From positions 496,001 through 560,000 of the forward strand of contig NW_026570233.1 in NCBI RefSeq assembly GCF_019649055.1: 64,000 nt of DNA. Reading direction: 5' to 3'. This stretch comes from Paramacrobiotus metropolitanus (taxonomy: Eukaryota > Tardigrada > Eutardigrada > Parachela > Macrobiotidae). The translations under genes and the position numbers were made by a program. Shown here in pieces: positions 22,960 through 34,728 of the stretch. Positions within the stretch are counted from its first letter, which is position 1; each line of letters starts with the position of its first letter. The notes beneath the pieces are model-generated. The model was not told the DNA's origin, ran no database searches, and was given only the letters and a program-made list of their open reading frames with translations.

Positions 22960-23335
22960 GCAAACGGTCTAGTGGACACGATGGCTGTACAAGCGTCAAG
23001 GCTTCGGGATGAAAGACGTATGCAAACACTGTGCATGCGTGTGTGTCTGATGGACAAAGTTCGACCGGGCTTTACACTTGGTGGACTGGTGGTCATTGAC
23101 CAAAAGTTCATAATTTACGTGAGCGCAGAAATTTGAAAGCGAAGAGGCATTTTTCGTTATTTGAGTGTTGCATCCGTCGTCCAGACTCCAGGGTAACAAT
23201 GTTCTTGATTTACAGGGTACTGGTGTTTTCTTGACTTATATGCTTCTACTGTGGGATGCTCCGGAACCGGGACGAAACCAACCATCCATGGCAGAGCCTT
23301 GTGAACGCCTGTTTGTTAATTTTTCTACCAGTTAG
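22960..23335 (+). pseudogene. Orphan exons 2 and 3 of a gustatory receptor-like gene
   Basis: The TATAG acceptor at 22955-22959 opens a 53-codon exon (22960-23118) with VRPGFTLGGLVVIDQKF and a GTGAGC donor. A TTTACAG acceptor then opens exon 3 (23216-23335), which reads GTGVFLTYMLLLWDAPE and ends in TAG. Phases, lengths and motifs match the intact genes, and it resembles genes I and K. No exon 1 is found upstream: the space to 22.2 kb holds repeats, and beyond that lies the virus-like cluster. I therefore call it a gene that lost its first exon. Both remaining exons are undamaged, so the loss may be recent, or they may be spliced to something unusual. Confidence 0.75.
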
Positions 23336-24144
23336 CAAGTTCGCCATATGATCTCGGAAAAACTTTTTCACTTGTATGTTCCAGATTGCATTGTGTGAGA
23401 TAGAAGTCTATGTGCGGATAACAGATGACTACAATCAGATATGGTACAGCACAAAAAATGCGGGGGAAAAGAAATTTACTAAGAATAACAAAATGGGAAA
23501 GATTATAAAAGATTCTGATGAGTAAAGCACGCCTCATTACACTTCACCCTCCGAGCCATATAAATAACCGACGTAAAGACAATCAGAGTGTATTACAGTG
23601 TAAACGTCGGTAGCTGCTTATAGGAGTAGCGGTAAAGTTAAATTGTATTAATGCATCCAAATGCCCACTACATTATGCCGTGCTGTGTTCGAGAAGATAA
23701 AAAAGCGCCTCGATAGATTTTCGAAGCTTACTGATGACAGTTGTCCCAAAGCCGAACCATCTGCCTTTGCTGACAGAAAAGCTAAGAGAAGTGGACAAAC
23801 CTCAAACAAAATAAACTGAGCTGGCATATAACAATCAACAGCTGTACGCGAAGCAATATCTGATCACAATGCACAGAAGTCCTCGTTTCAATGTTGTATG
23901 TAGTTTCGAACGATTCCGCCGTTACAGCCATCTTGTCCAAGCGATAATTCTGCTAGATTGTAGTGAAATATTCAAACGAAAACAGCGTAGGATCTTTTCC
24001 CCGCTTTTGCCACATAATGTTTCACTTCCCTTACTTGAGATCTATTGGGATTAACAAGAACTGTTTTACATACGTAATGTTACGGTGGCTCGTGAAGGTG
24101 AAGTACAATACTACGCACTCGTGACTGTGTGCAAATTATGTCTA
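23336..24144. other. Gene-poor spacer
   Basis: No exon recognised on either strand between the orphan receptor exons and the foldback element. Confidence 0.45.
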
Positions 24145-24876
24145 CCTCACCAGGGCATATTTTCCGGGTCTAAATTCAGAAAATTCTGATATTGTGTGGA
24201 AAGGTATAATACTACCCTAGTATAATTAAAAAAATAATTTTATCTGCAAAGGCTCAAAGGGCGTGGCCAACCAACAGTTAAATGATAACCTAATATTACA
24301 CACTATGCAATTACTGCTATTTAGAGCACTGGTGCTCTAAATAGCAGGAATTATGATAGTTTCGTTTTGATTTTGCGAGCGCCGCACTGTGGACCCATTC
24401 GGTACGTCCCCACGTCATCCCAGCCAAATTAATATATGTCACAAAATTTTGTAAAGTACAGAGTATGAGCTAAACCGTAAACAAGGAGTGGCTGCATAAC
24501 AGGCTGTATTAATGTGCCATCAAATTACCCGATAGCAGATTTCGGAAATTTAATTTAAATTTACATTAGCGGCAGGGCCACCGCACGCGTGCATTGGTTT
24601 AAACATCAGGACTTGACAACTGGTTGGTCCGATAATTTGCTAGTGCAATGCGATAAAATTAAATCAACAATAAAATATAGCCTGGAAGATTACAAAGTAC
24701 CGCACCAATACACTGCAACGGTACGCAGTACGGTGTGTTCATTTAATTGTTTGGCCACGCCCTTTGAGCCTTTGCAGATAAAATTATTTTTATAATTATA
24801 CTACGGTATTATTCTACCTTTCTACAAAATATCAGAATTTTTTGAATTTAGACCCGGAAAATGTGCCCTGGTCAGG
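24145..24876. mobile_element. Non-autonomous DNA transposon with long terminal inverted repeats
   Basis: About 140 bp at 24145-24285 is repeated in reverse complement at about 24735-24876. Outer ends read CCTCACCAGGGCA and CCTGACCAGGGCA, followed by TTTTCCGGGTCTAAATTCA, and the inner part includes GCTCAAAGGGCGTGGCC. The interior has no coding capacity. A separate perfect 16-bp-arm hairpin with a 2-base loop lies at 24314-24347. I could not identify a clear target-site duplication. It inserted about 110 bp beyond the stop codon of receptor gene I. Confidence 0.8.
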
Positions 24877-24986
24877 GATGAATATTCTGCACGTTTAACA
24901 TATGACAAGGTCGTACGTTAACGGGGCTGTATAGTAGGCAATACAACCCAAGTTTACGAATGAAGAAAAACCAGCGCAATTTCTGA

Positions 24987-26755
24987 TTAAACAGTTTGGT
25001 TTGTCTTGAGGAACGCTTGGATGGTGTTAACCGAGGTTACCTGATCCCATGATAGCAGAAGGAAGGTGAGAAACACTCCAGTTCCCTGCAGTCAACAAAT
25101 TCGTAATTGTAACCTCACTACAACGTCGCGTAAAGCAAATCTCACCGTGACTATGAATTCCTGGTTAATTCGAACGATACCTCCGATAGTAAAACCCACG
25201 TACAACCGCTCCACCAAACTGATGCGAGCTGCCTCCACTATCATTTGACCGCGGTTCTTAAGCCGAGAAGCTCGGTCAGTAAACGCTTCAACGAGTGCAC
25301 TGGCCTAAACATATCGCAAGAATTATCAGATTGCCGAAATGGAGATGATGCGTAATTTACGGTATGCGCCAGAGCAGCCGCGCACGGACGGCAGTTCGTG
25401 AAAACCTGCGAGTGGTCGGAAGTCGCTATTTCTGCCGCTTAGCACATGTTCGAAACAGCGACTTTAAATACTGCTCATTCAGCTAATGATCTGTTAGCGA
25501 AATCAAGACCATAACCAAAATGTAGAGAAAAATGTGCTCTACAAGGAAATGTTAGCTGTCACGTGGAAATCTGTTACTGCAGTGACTTATTGCCGCCAGC
25601 GCTTTGCACCATGAAATTCGGTACTATAAATTCTGTTATTACTGCGCACCTGTAGTTTGCCCTGTTAGCGCTATGCTGAATTCGCTGTTGGTTAGACCAC
25701 TCATACAGCCAATGAGCGTGTTTGCACCGGCTCCGCCCCTCTACCGCATACCAGAAATTGTGTACTTGACCCAATGTGTTTAAGGAAAAAATAAGAAACA
25801 CAACTGCAAGTCGTAATCATACCTGGTTATTAAGCCAAATAAAAACCAGGGTTCTGATAACGGTAAAAAGCATTAGGGTTGACGCATAATACGCTATTCC
25901 TGCTTTATCCCTATCCGGCATGGTGTCCCGCAAGTTCACGATACCGTATAAAGCCCACGCGAGATTATCAATGTAGACTACCAGCCAGAGCAGCCTGGTA
26001 TCCTTCTCTAAACGACGAACAGCGTAAGAAAGATCGAGATAATCATTGATGACCTTTTCTCTTTCTTCATCGCTAAGAGCACCGGAGTATGCCGCGTGCA
26101 TTTCGGCAAATGTAATTGTAAATAGGACTACTACAAGCATCAAGATATATTGTGTCAGTGCTGATTCCACATTAAACATACATGCCAGCGTGAACAGTGC
26201 ATTCATCAGACGGTGTCGGTTTTGCGGAGAAAGCGGCAATACGTTTACGACCGGGCTTTGTTCATAAAATAATGGACGCTGAAGTTCCCGATTTATAGTA
26301 ATAATTAATTCGACTGCAACATTTAACAGCGGCAGTGCTAGCAATGCAGCAAAGGCAAAAATCTGGCGCCGGCATTTTGGTTTCCAATAAGGCTGTGATA
26401 TAATCTTAGATTCACGAAGGACACTAGTGATATTTCGAAGAGCAATGCAGATGCCGATCATGCCCATTGGTGTCCAAAAACCGGGCATCACCGTGCTGAT
26501 CAGTTTTAATAACTCGGTGGGTGTCTGCGGAATGCTTTTCGTTGCACCGATACCTAGCTGGTTAATACCGTAGAAGAAAGTACTGATAAATAAAAAGCCA
26601 GACCACAAAGTCAGTAGTTTATCCAAGATGATCTGCCATCGCGAAGTAGGGAGTTTTGTATCGCGGCAATTACGTAACGGAGTATAGCCGAATAACCGCA
26701 GTACTGCTAATGATAGTGGGATGAAGCGCTGAATTAGGATATCCATGCTAACCAA
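24987..26755 (-). CDS. Gustatory receptor-like 7TM protein (gene I)
   Basis: Exons 25823-26755, 25146-25304 and 24987-25085 join in phase 0 to give 396 aa. The donors are GTATGA and GTGAGA; intron 1 is 518 bp, the longest first intron in the array. Exon 2 contains ERLYVGFTIGGIVRINQEF. Exon 3 contains VFLTFLLLSWDQ. The TY of TM7 is TF here, a conservative change. A second ATG at 26746 would give MDILIQRF, close to the MERFISHF start of gene K. It forms a subgroup with gene K (shared PQTPTELLKL and LLWLVVYIDNLAWALY). The UGT gene lies between I and K. Confidence 0.83.
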
Positions 26756-27492
26756 CGGTTGTATACTGATTGTATTGACAAATTTTGTGGTTACTTAGTA
26801 AATGACAAGTTTTAATAACACTGAATCCTTGGAAACACTCGTTCGCGTAGTTACTCAGCCTGGGAACGTGTATTCTGCTTACGGTATGTCAATGACACAA
26901 TAAGTAAATACGCGTGGATGTTTCAACGTCAGCTTCGATGGGACTAACAGATAACTCCACGCAGCAATGCCCTATAAACAGAATTGATCCGTTCCTTACA
27001 ACCCATACTCCTGGATTACACTCCTCTCATTCGTATGTATTCGTACTCTGAATCGTGTTTGCATTTACGAAACCTTCGATGAATTCATTCATAACCGCTC
27101 TTAAACCTCTACAGAGGGGATACTTGCTAGCGAGACGCTAATAATTAAAAGGCTCTACTTTTGACCTTTTGGTTAAAGTCGGTTATAACTTTTGCCAAAT
27201 TTTAAAAGCAGCTTCTAGTAACGCTCTCTGTGCGAATGTGGCCGGTTAAACTAGTTGTCCGTAGGTCTTCGTTTATTTGTGTAGTGATTTCTGCTACCTT
27301 TTTAAAACTTGAATCGCTTGCTGACACATTTACTGAATCAACTTAACAACCAAACTAGCTAAATGGCGAATTAACGACCAAGCCTAATACCGGTAATTAA
27401 TTACTGTAACGCTTGCAAATGATTTACTTCCACTCGTGCACTAAAGAATAGTTTGTGCAAACGTTAAATAAAATGGTGGTGTCGCGGATTCC
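26756..27492. other. Intergenic spacer between gene I and the UGT gene
   Basis: No coding exon recognised. It contains the promoter of gene I and the 3' flank of the UGT gene. Confidence 0.45.
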
Positions 27493-28887
27493 TTATCCTT
27501 GTACTTCCTTAAACGCGCACAATCGAGCAATGTCATTCGACGAACTTCCGCCTGATCCTATGGCCGCGGCAATCTCCTTCTGCCACTGCTTGGCTGCCGT
27601 CCGGTATGGTTCGCCGCTGGCATGTCCGGAGACCTTGACAATGATGTCAGCAATTTCCTGAGCCGGCACGACACGCTTGGGTTTCATCCCGGTTCCCTCC
27701 AGCATCTCCGCCGCACCGGCTTTAACTAGCCAGCGTGCGTTAACCAACTGGTCAGCAAACATCGGCCAACACACCAGTGGCAGTCCGTTGGTCAGGGTCT
27801 CCAATGTACTGTTCCAGCCGCCATGGGTGACAACGGCTGCGATAGCCGGATCGGCCAGAATCATTTTCTGGGGCGCCCAGTTCAGAATAAGAAAACGGCT
27901 ACTATTTTCAAACTGTCCTGAAATCTTCTCTCGAATGTCTTCCGGGAGGAACTGATGCTTGGTCTCTCGGAGCGACCAGATGAACGGTTTATTCAGACTA
28001 ATCAGGGCGTTGGCCAGCTGGGTGATTTGTTCCGGAACGGGAACGGCCATCGTTCCAAATGAGACGTATACAACCTCTCGAGGTTCCTGTTTCGCCAACC
28101 AGTTCTTCACTTTTTCGGATAAAGCGAGATCGGTATCCGAGACTTTTCCCGCAGACTCCGGCAGCAACGGCCCGACCAAAAAATGCGAAAGATGTTGCAT
28201 ATCCGGGTGTCTGCGAAGCAGCTCCAATTCGTCTTTATCAAAAGCTTCAAAGCTGTTATGGATCATTCCCTGCGCGTACGGCCAAATTTTTCGAACCGTC
28301 CCGAAGAATTTCAGGAACGGTGCGGCGAACGCCAGCGGTGGGTCGTTGGGCCCCGGGAGCGTATGGAACGGGTCCACTTCTTCCATTGCGATGATCGGCG
28401 CATCATCCTTCATTAGAGCGAAATACCGGGTCAACCACAGCGCTGCGGTGTTGAAGCAGTAGAACGGGATACCGCGTTCCCGGCACGTTTGCAACGGCCC
28501 CGCTAAGAAGTTGTCGGCAATAACAACGTCTACGGGTTGGCAGTCCCAAAGTTCACGGTCACCAGTTCCATCCGGACGCGGGATGGTTGCGAGAAGATGC
28601 TGAGCCGACGGCATGATGCTGGTAAAGACAATCTCGAAAGCGGCTTTGTGGTTATCAGGGTTGTCGAAGTCCCCGACGGCTTTGTCTTTAATGGGCAGAA
28701 GTTTGATGTTTTCCGTAGATTCATTGCTGAATATCTCTTTTTTCATCATTTCGGCAATTTTCGATTCCGAGAGAGCCAGGGTGACGGTGTGGTGCTTGGC
28801 GACCTTGCGGGCCAGTTCTAGGATGGGAATAATGTGCCCGAATGCCGGGAAGCTGAGGAGCAAAACGTGGCACTTTTTTCCAGGCAT
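27493..28887 (-). CDS. Soluble UDP-glycosyltransferase (GT1 family), intronless
   Basis: Transfers a sugar from a UDP-sugar to a small lipophilic acceptor. 464 aa, one exon. The N-terminal acceptor domain has FPAFGHIIP with the likely catalytic His18, and VVIADNF with the partner Asp125. The donor-binding box spans about 337-380: WAPQ, HGGWNS (355-360), Glu363 and a closing DQ. This resembles the plant PSPG box and bacterial GT1 enzymes. Animal UGTs normally carry an ER signal peptide and a C-terminal membrane anchor; neither is present, so the enzyme should be cytosolic. The coding sequence is visibly more GC-rich than the flanks. Intronless form, soluble plan and composition fit horizontal acquisition or retroposition. 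Its place between receptor genes suggests detoxification or ligand clearance, but that is inference. Confidence 0.88.
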   Translation of the reverse strand: MPGKKCHVLLLSFPAFGHIIPILELARKVAKHHTVTLALSESKIAEMMKKEIFSNESTENIKLLPIKDKAVGDFDNPDNHKAAFEIVFTSIMPSAQHLLATIPRPDGTGDRELWDCQPVDVVIADNFLAGPLQTCRERGIPFYCFNTAALWLTRYFALMKDDAPIIAMEEVDPFHTLPGPNDPPLAFAAPFLKFFGTVRKIWPYAQGMIHNSFEAFDKDELELLRRHPDMQHLSHFLVGPLLPESAGKVSDTDLALSEKVKNWLAKQEPREVVYVSFGTMAVPVPEQITQLANALISLNKPFIWSLRETKHQFLPEDIREKISGQFENSSRFLILNWAPQKMILADPAIAAVVTHGGWNSTLETLTNGLPLVCWPMFADQLVNARWLVKAGAAEMLEGTGMKPKRVVPAQEIADIIVKVSGHASGEPYRTAAKQWQKEIAAAIGSGGSSSNDIARLCAFKEVQG

Positions 28888-29470
28888 TCTTTAATTTTAA
28901 AATATGTGATTTTTTATAAAAATGATTATGTGGCCCACTGTGACCGGAAATAAAAATATTCGACTTCTTACACGGTAAATGCCTGGATACAATCGTACAC
29001 AGTAAGTCTGGCTGAGCTAATGAGAAGTTGTGAAAGTTGTTTCACCGCCGTTTTGGTTTCGAGTGTTTCTTATCTGTTTCTTATCTTCCTCGGCACATGT
29101 CTGTTTGCCCCTGCTGTAGATTCGACAAAGATGCGCCGTTGGCGATTTTGATAAGAACTAATTAATTAATGCAACTCGTGTGCAAGTATCAAGTTACACA
29201 GCGTCTGTGGTAGTTTTGCAGCGAAACATAATTCTACTGATTATTTCAGCCGACAGCAACGGCAGTCAGACAGCTTATCAGTAATCAAAGGTAAACATGA
29301 CTGTGTTATTGTAAAGATAAGAAAACTGTCGTTTCATGAATCATTATGCTAGACAGTAAATAAATTGCTAGTCGTAAATGGCCCGTAGACCGTAGTGTAA
29401 GTTGAAGTACTGTAACCATGTTCGTTGTTTGCTGACGTACGGAAAGCAGCCATGGAATTGTACAACGGAA
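28888..29470. other. Intergenic spacer upstream of the UGT gene
   Basis: Promoter side of the UGT gene and 3' flank of gene K. No exon or repeat recognised. Confidence 0.45.
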
Positions 29471-30981
29471 TCAACGAACAGCGAGGCTGGACATTGCAGT
29501 ACGATTTAGAGATCTTGCTTCGCTACTATCGGTTGATTTCACTTCATCCCATGAGAGCAGGAGATAAGTCAGAAAAACGCCGACTCCCTATAAAATTTCT
29601 GATTACTATACACATTTAATATGCATACCGCCTCTGCCTTACTGCAACAATGAATTCCCTGTTGATTGGAACCAATCCGCCTATACTAAGGCCAACGTGC
29701 GAACGATCCATCAAACGAATCCGGACCGCTTCGATCTGCATCTCAGAGCGATCTTTTCGCCGCACTGCTCGATCGGCAAGGGCGTCTGTTACCGCTTTAA
29801 CCTGATAAAAACCAAAGAATAAATTTCAAACTGCAAATTTGATCACGAAAGATCGTTTGAAGACCTAAAAAGCTACATAAAAATTGCTACTGTATGAGTA
29901 TGATTTTTCTCCCAAAAATGTCAAAACAAGAAACTGCAAGTGGAAAATGAAGCATAACTGAGTTTAACAGACAAAGCATTATCTCATAGCTTTCACGTAT
30001 TACTAGTGATTATAGTTAAGTATAAAAGGTGATAATCCTTTGCAGCATCAGAATCACCTTGTCAGCCATCCACACAAACACCAGGGTTCGAGCCACTGAA
30101 TACGTCATAAGAACTAAAGCGAAATAAGCCACGCCTTCCCTGCTGCGGTCCGGCACATCATCTCTTAAATTGGCCACACTATACAGCGCCCACGCGAGAT
30201 TATCGATGTACACCACCAGCCACAGAAGGCCGGTATCGGACCGCAGACACCCGACAACCTCCCGAAGATCCAAATAATCCGTGATGACCTTTTCACTTTG
30301 GCTTTCACTCGTCGCGTTCACGTAGGCCAAAGCCATTCGTCTGAATCCAAGCGCGAATAATAACGCGGCAAACATAATCAGACATTGTGTAAGGGCAGAT
30401 TCCATGTCGAAAATACATGAAGTAATAAATAAAGAAACCATCAAACGATGACGCTGAACCGGTGAAATCGGCAACGCTTGTAACAGCGCGCTTTGCTCGT
30501 AGAAGATTGGGGTTTGCATTTCCCGGTAAACTGACGAGCTACCTTCGGCCAGGGAGCCAGCCAGAGGAATTAACAGTGCGAGAGCACCTAGTAGAATTTT
30601 CCGCTTATCTTCGGGACATAGGTAGCGCCAACAGATCGTCTGAAAACTGTGGACGACAGTGTGAATATTGCGTAACGCGACACTGATGGCCACCATTGTG
30701 AGGGGACTCCAGAAACCCGGCATAATTGTACAGGCTAGTTTCAGGAGTTCAGTTGGTGTCTGTGGCATACCTTTCACTCCAAATATGGTCATTTGGTTAA
30801 TTCCGTACAGTAAATTACTGCTAAATAATACGACGGACCAAAGCGTTAATAAATGATCGAACAGTCGCAGCCACGCTGGACATTGTACAAGTGTTTTCCG
30901 ACGAAAATTAAGAGGAATGTAGCCAAGCAGCCTTAGCGCAACACAACATATAGTAGTAAAATGGCTAATAAAACGTTCCAT
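29471..30981 (-). CDS. Gustatory receptor-like 7TM protein (gene K)
   Basis: Exons 30058-30981, 29643-29801 and 29471-29587 join in phase 0 to give 399 aa. The donors are GTGATT and GTAAGG. Exon 2 carries MDRSHVGLSIGGLVPINREF and exon 3 VFLTYLLLSWDEV. The first exon shares MPQTPTELLKL, ALRNIHTV and LLWLVVYIDNLAWALYS with gene I, so the two are recent paralogs. Minus strand like I, the UGT gene and L. Intact frame and splice sites indicate a functional receptor. Confidence 0.85.
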
Positions 30982-31278
30982 TATTAGGAATAAGCATGAC
31001 TGACAAATGATACATCAAAATAGTGTGCAACTGGCGCATAAACGTCAAAAATGGTAATGTAGCCGTTACTGGCTCCGGTTATACCAGTGAAAGCTATCGC
31101 CTCAAGAATGAAGTATTCATTGTGCAAATTACTGTGATGAGAAAGCTCCACAGAGAACCGCGGATGTGTCCCACAGGAATACAGAGCAGTAATGTCAATG
31201 CACATTAACTGCTACTGGTGATACTTCTGCTGCGAATGAAGTAGTACATGATAGCGCTTAGAAATCAAACACGGTGCT

Positions 31279-32661
31279 TTATGGCACATGCATCGTTCCG
31301 TTCTTCAGTAATTCCGTTTCTCGTTGGGTTTCCGATGACTTTTCATCCCAGGAAATCAGTATATACGTCGTTATCACCCCAATAAACTATAAAAAGCGAA
31401 ACATCACCAATGAATTCAGCGAAACTGCTCATGCCGAAAAACGTTCAGAAACCCACCCGGACAACGAATTCTCGGTTGATACGGATCAGTCCGCCAATGG
31501 TTAAAGCGCAGTCTTCTCTATCCATCAGATTGAGGCGCAGTACAGCCGCTTTCTTCTGCAGTCGGCTCTTCGTCGTTATGATTTGAGAAGCGAGTAAGCT
31601 ACTTAAAGCTTTTGCCTAAATAAACAGTAAGTCTAAAGCGTTAACAACCCGATCCGTAAGATGTACACCAGATGCAGCTCGTAACGGCGAATTTGTAGAA
31701 CGTTTACTTTAATTTCGGCCTTGACGAAGATCCCCGTGCGGATAGCAGCCAGCGCTAGAGTATGTCCAACGAAGAAAACATACCGGCTGGTCCTCGCGGT
31801 ATCTCTGTTCCTCACCAACGTCACAACGAAGAGCACCCAGACAAAATCTTGGAAATACAAGAACAGCAACCATAGTTGAACTTTCTCACTTAAAACCCTT
31901 AGAACAACGCACAAACTGTGGTGTTCATTCAAAATGTCCTCAGAATGATCGGGATGGGATTGAATAAAGTTATTACACACTTCATCGAAGGAATAAGTAA
32001 TACTGGCTACAGTAAAGATTAGCAGACACTGCGCTAAATGTGACAGTACTTCCTGCAGCAGCATCGTCGAATAGCTCATCCACGCGATAAGGTTCTTGGT
32101 GTTTTTATCCTTAAGAAGCAACAGCTGACTGTTGGACGCTTCATCCACGGGACCCGCTGCGTCCATCCGCGCAATTCCCCTAAAGGTCACGTAAAAGGAG
32201 TAGCCGCATAGCGCTAGGAGAACGCTGCTTAATCCGGCCAGTTTAATTTTGGCCGCTTTGTTGAGGAATCTGTCGCACGCCGTGGCGCACATTCGGATCC
32301 AGGGTCTGATACTCCAGAAACTGACGATCATACCGAAGGCCGACAAGGGCCCACAGATTTCGAACATCACTTTGACGAACACCATAATCAGTTCCATGGG
32401 GGTTCTTGGAAAAGGCAATATTAGTTCAGTGCCGGTTAGCCAAAAGACCGGATACAGGAATGTCCCCGCTGTCATTGCAGCCGACCAAGCCGTTAAAGTG
32501 TAGTCCAATACTCTGATGCACCATGGGCGGTTGGTTCCTAACCATCCAATCTGTACTAGGCCGAACAGCCGCATAGTCCACAACCACGGATAACAACATG
32601 CTTCAAGAAAGGTGCTTCGTCGCAGCTTTTGGTGGAATGTGTGCACGACACGAGTCATCAC
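31279..32661 (-). CDS. Gustatory receptor-like 7TM protein (gene L)
   Basis: Exons 31708-32661, 31457-31615 and 31279-31386 join in phase 0 to give 406 aa. The donors are GTAAAC and GTGGGT. Exon 1 shows the subgroup marks MRLFGLVQIGW, TPMELIMVFVKVMFE and GPLSAFGMIVSFW. Exon 2 has DCALTIGGLIRINREF and exon 3 has VITTYILISWDEKS, followed by ETQRETELLKNGT. All of these are shared closely with gene R, 13 kb away on the other strand. A loop of about 30 residues between TM4 and TM5 (DAAGPVDEASNS) is specific to this pair. Start could be the first or second methionine of MMTRVV. Confidence 0.85.
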
Positions 32662-33263
32662 TCACCTGCTTAACCCGTGCGCAATTTCTCGATTAAATTT
32701 TCTTGTTAGAATTACGAAAAATGATTGTTTGGATGGAAATATTTTTCCACCTAGGTCTCCCGTAACGTATGCGTGATAACATAACAGCATTACACCGGTA
32801 TAAACGGAGACTTGCAGTTCCATTTTTGTACAACGATACGGTGGGATTTATAATTCCCAAAAAGGATCAGATTGCATCGGAGTTCTGTTAGCGGTATAGA
32901 CGATGTTAGAGCGTACTGCACTTTGGGAGCAGTGTCTCCTAATGGGGAAGTGTAATCTGACCACTGGGTAAACTACGGTAGTTAAGGCAGTTAATATAAA
33001 AGCATTCTATGTGCTTTGCCTCGATTGTGGTTTAACCGTCTTATGTAACCACTAACCAGTAACCGCCCTTTGTTGACAGCGGACTGACATGAACACCCAT
33101 AACGTTTGTCTCACTAAAACGAACCCACAATAAAATTGTAAAATTCTAGCCAATTACACTTTAATTTGCAGTTACATGATTCTTACCAGGCTAAATGGAG
33201 TTCGGCTATTGACTAAACGGATTTCAGCTACTGGCTTCAATAATTTAATTAGACTATCAGAAT
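32662..33263. other. Intergenic spacer between genes L and M
   Basis: Upstream side of gene L and 3' flank of gene M; no exon recognised. Confidence 0.45.
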
Positions 33264-34662
33264 TCAGAATAAATTATTGTTTTTGTTACTGTGACAATTC
33301 CACATGGTTAAATTCAAATGTAGGGCAACTTGCAACAATTTGTGTCTTTCCGCTTCGGAAATATCAGGGGCGTCCCAAACAATGAGAACATACGTGATAA
33401 ATGTGGCAATGGCCTAAAATACAAAACAACATCAAATGTGGAACGCGAACTAGCTAGACACCATATTTTTTCTATATTTACGATAGCAACAAATTCCAGA
33501 TTGATATTAACGATATTCCCCATCGTGAAGCCGATGTGGCGCCTGTCGATGGAGAGCACTTGCACGATACCGAAGCTATTTACTTCGTCATGCTCAGCTG
33601 CAGTGTGCGGGGTGGAGATTGCGTCGGCCATTGCGTGAGCCTGCTTTCAGAAATTATTTTCATAAAAGATGAAGACAATAAAAAGCCACGTTATACAAGA
33701 ACCATCACTGTTAGGAATATTACCTTGCGGTTCAAATACACAAATCCAGCAGTACGGCCAATTAGGACGACCCATAAGCCGCTAAAATGGAGCCCTTGTC
33801 CAATAACTTGCACTATATTGCCGTTGCTGTGCAGTTCGGTTACCGTATACAAGGTCCACAGTAAATCCTGCATGTAAATCAGTAGCCAGTACAGAGCAGT
33901 GTTATTTTCTAAGCGACTCATAATCTTCTGTAAAGCAAAGTGATGTGCAATGATATTCCTTCGTTCTTCCTTGTTTCTGGCGGAACAGTAATCCTGACAG
34001 ATTCCGTTAAAACTCATGCCGATAGAAAGCGCCAATAAAATCAGTAAACTCTGTGTTATGGCGGTTTCCACATTGCCCAGCACAACGCCAAGGAACATGA
34101 CCAAGCAACATGTCCATCTGGCGGATCCAGAAAGCCGCAAGATCGAAAACACCGGGCTTCCCATCTCTTTTCGGTAGAAACCGTACACGTATCCTAGAAT
34201 GCCCTCATACATAAAATACATAACGTATACCAGTACAATCATTCCACAGATGCGTAATCGTTTTTGATGGCTCGTAGTGAAAATGTACTTTCCGCAGATC
34301 GCCTCGCGTTCCAGCAAAATCCAACGTATATTTCTAAAGCATAACGAAATAGCCAAGTACTCCATGAGAACAGTCATGTCGGGACTAATATCGCTAGCCA
34401 GTCCGATTAGGTCACCAGGCCGCTGTGGCGTGCCCTTGTCACCCACCAGTGATACATTCAACGCGCAAAAACATACTGCCAGCAGAATTGTTGCTATTGC
34501 CCATAAATTAAGAAAAATGTCCACACATTTCCGGAGAATCGTAGTTTGTTTCAAGCGTGAGTTTCCTATTGGGATATAGCCGAACAGTCGCAGAAAGGTC
34601 AAGCAGCGAGGAAATATTCGTGAAAGAATATCGGTGTGTTTTGATGCTACGGTATTTTCCAT
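33264..34662 (-). CDS. Gustatory receptor-like 7TM protein (gene M)
   Basis: Exons 33724-34662, 33482-33640 and 33264-33413 join in phase 0 to give 415 aa. An upstream in-frame ATG at 34728 would add 22 residues; MENTVASKH fits the family better. The donors are GTAATA and GTAAAT. Exon 2 has DRRHIGFTMGNIVNINLEF, where GG of the motif is GN. Exon 3 has TFITYVLIVWDAP and a long tail rich in asparagine. Exon 1 shares LRLFGYIPIG and ALYWLLIYMQDLLWTLYTV with gene O. Intact; antiparallel to gene O across 36 kb. Confidence 0.83.
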
Positions 34663-34728
34663 TTTTACTGTTTGACTCTTGTCGAAATATGTATTGTAAA
34701 ATGCCGTGCCATTTCCTAAAGTCCACAA

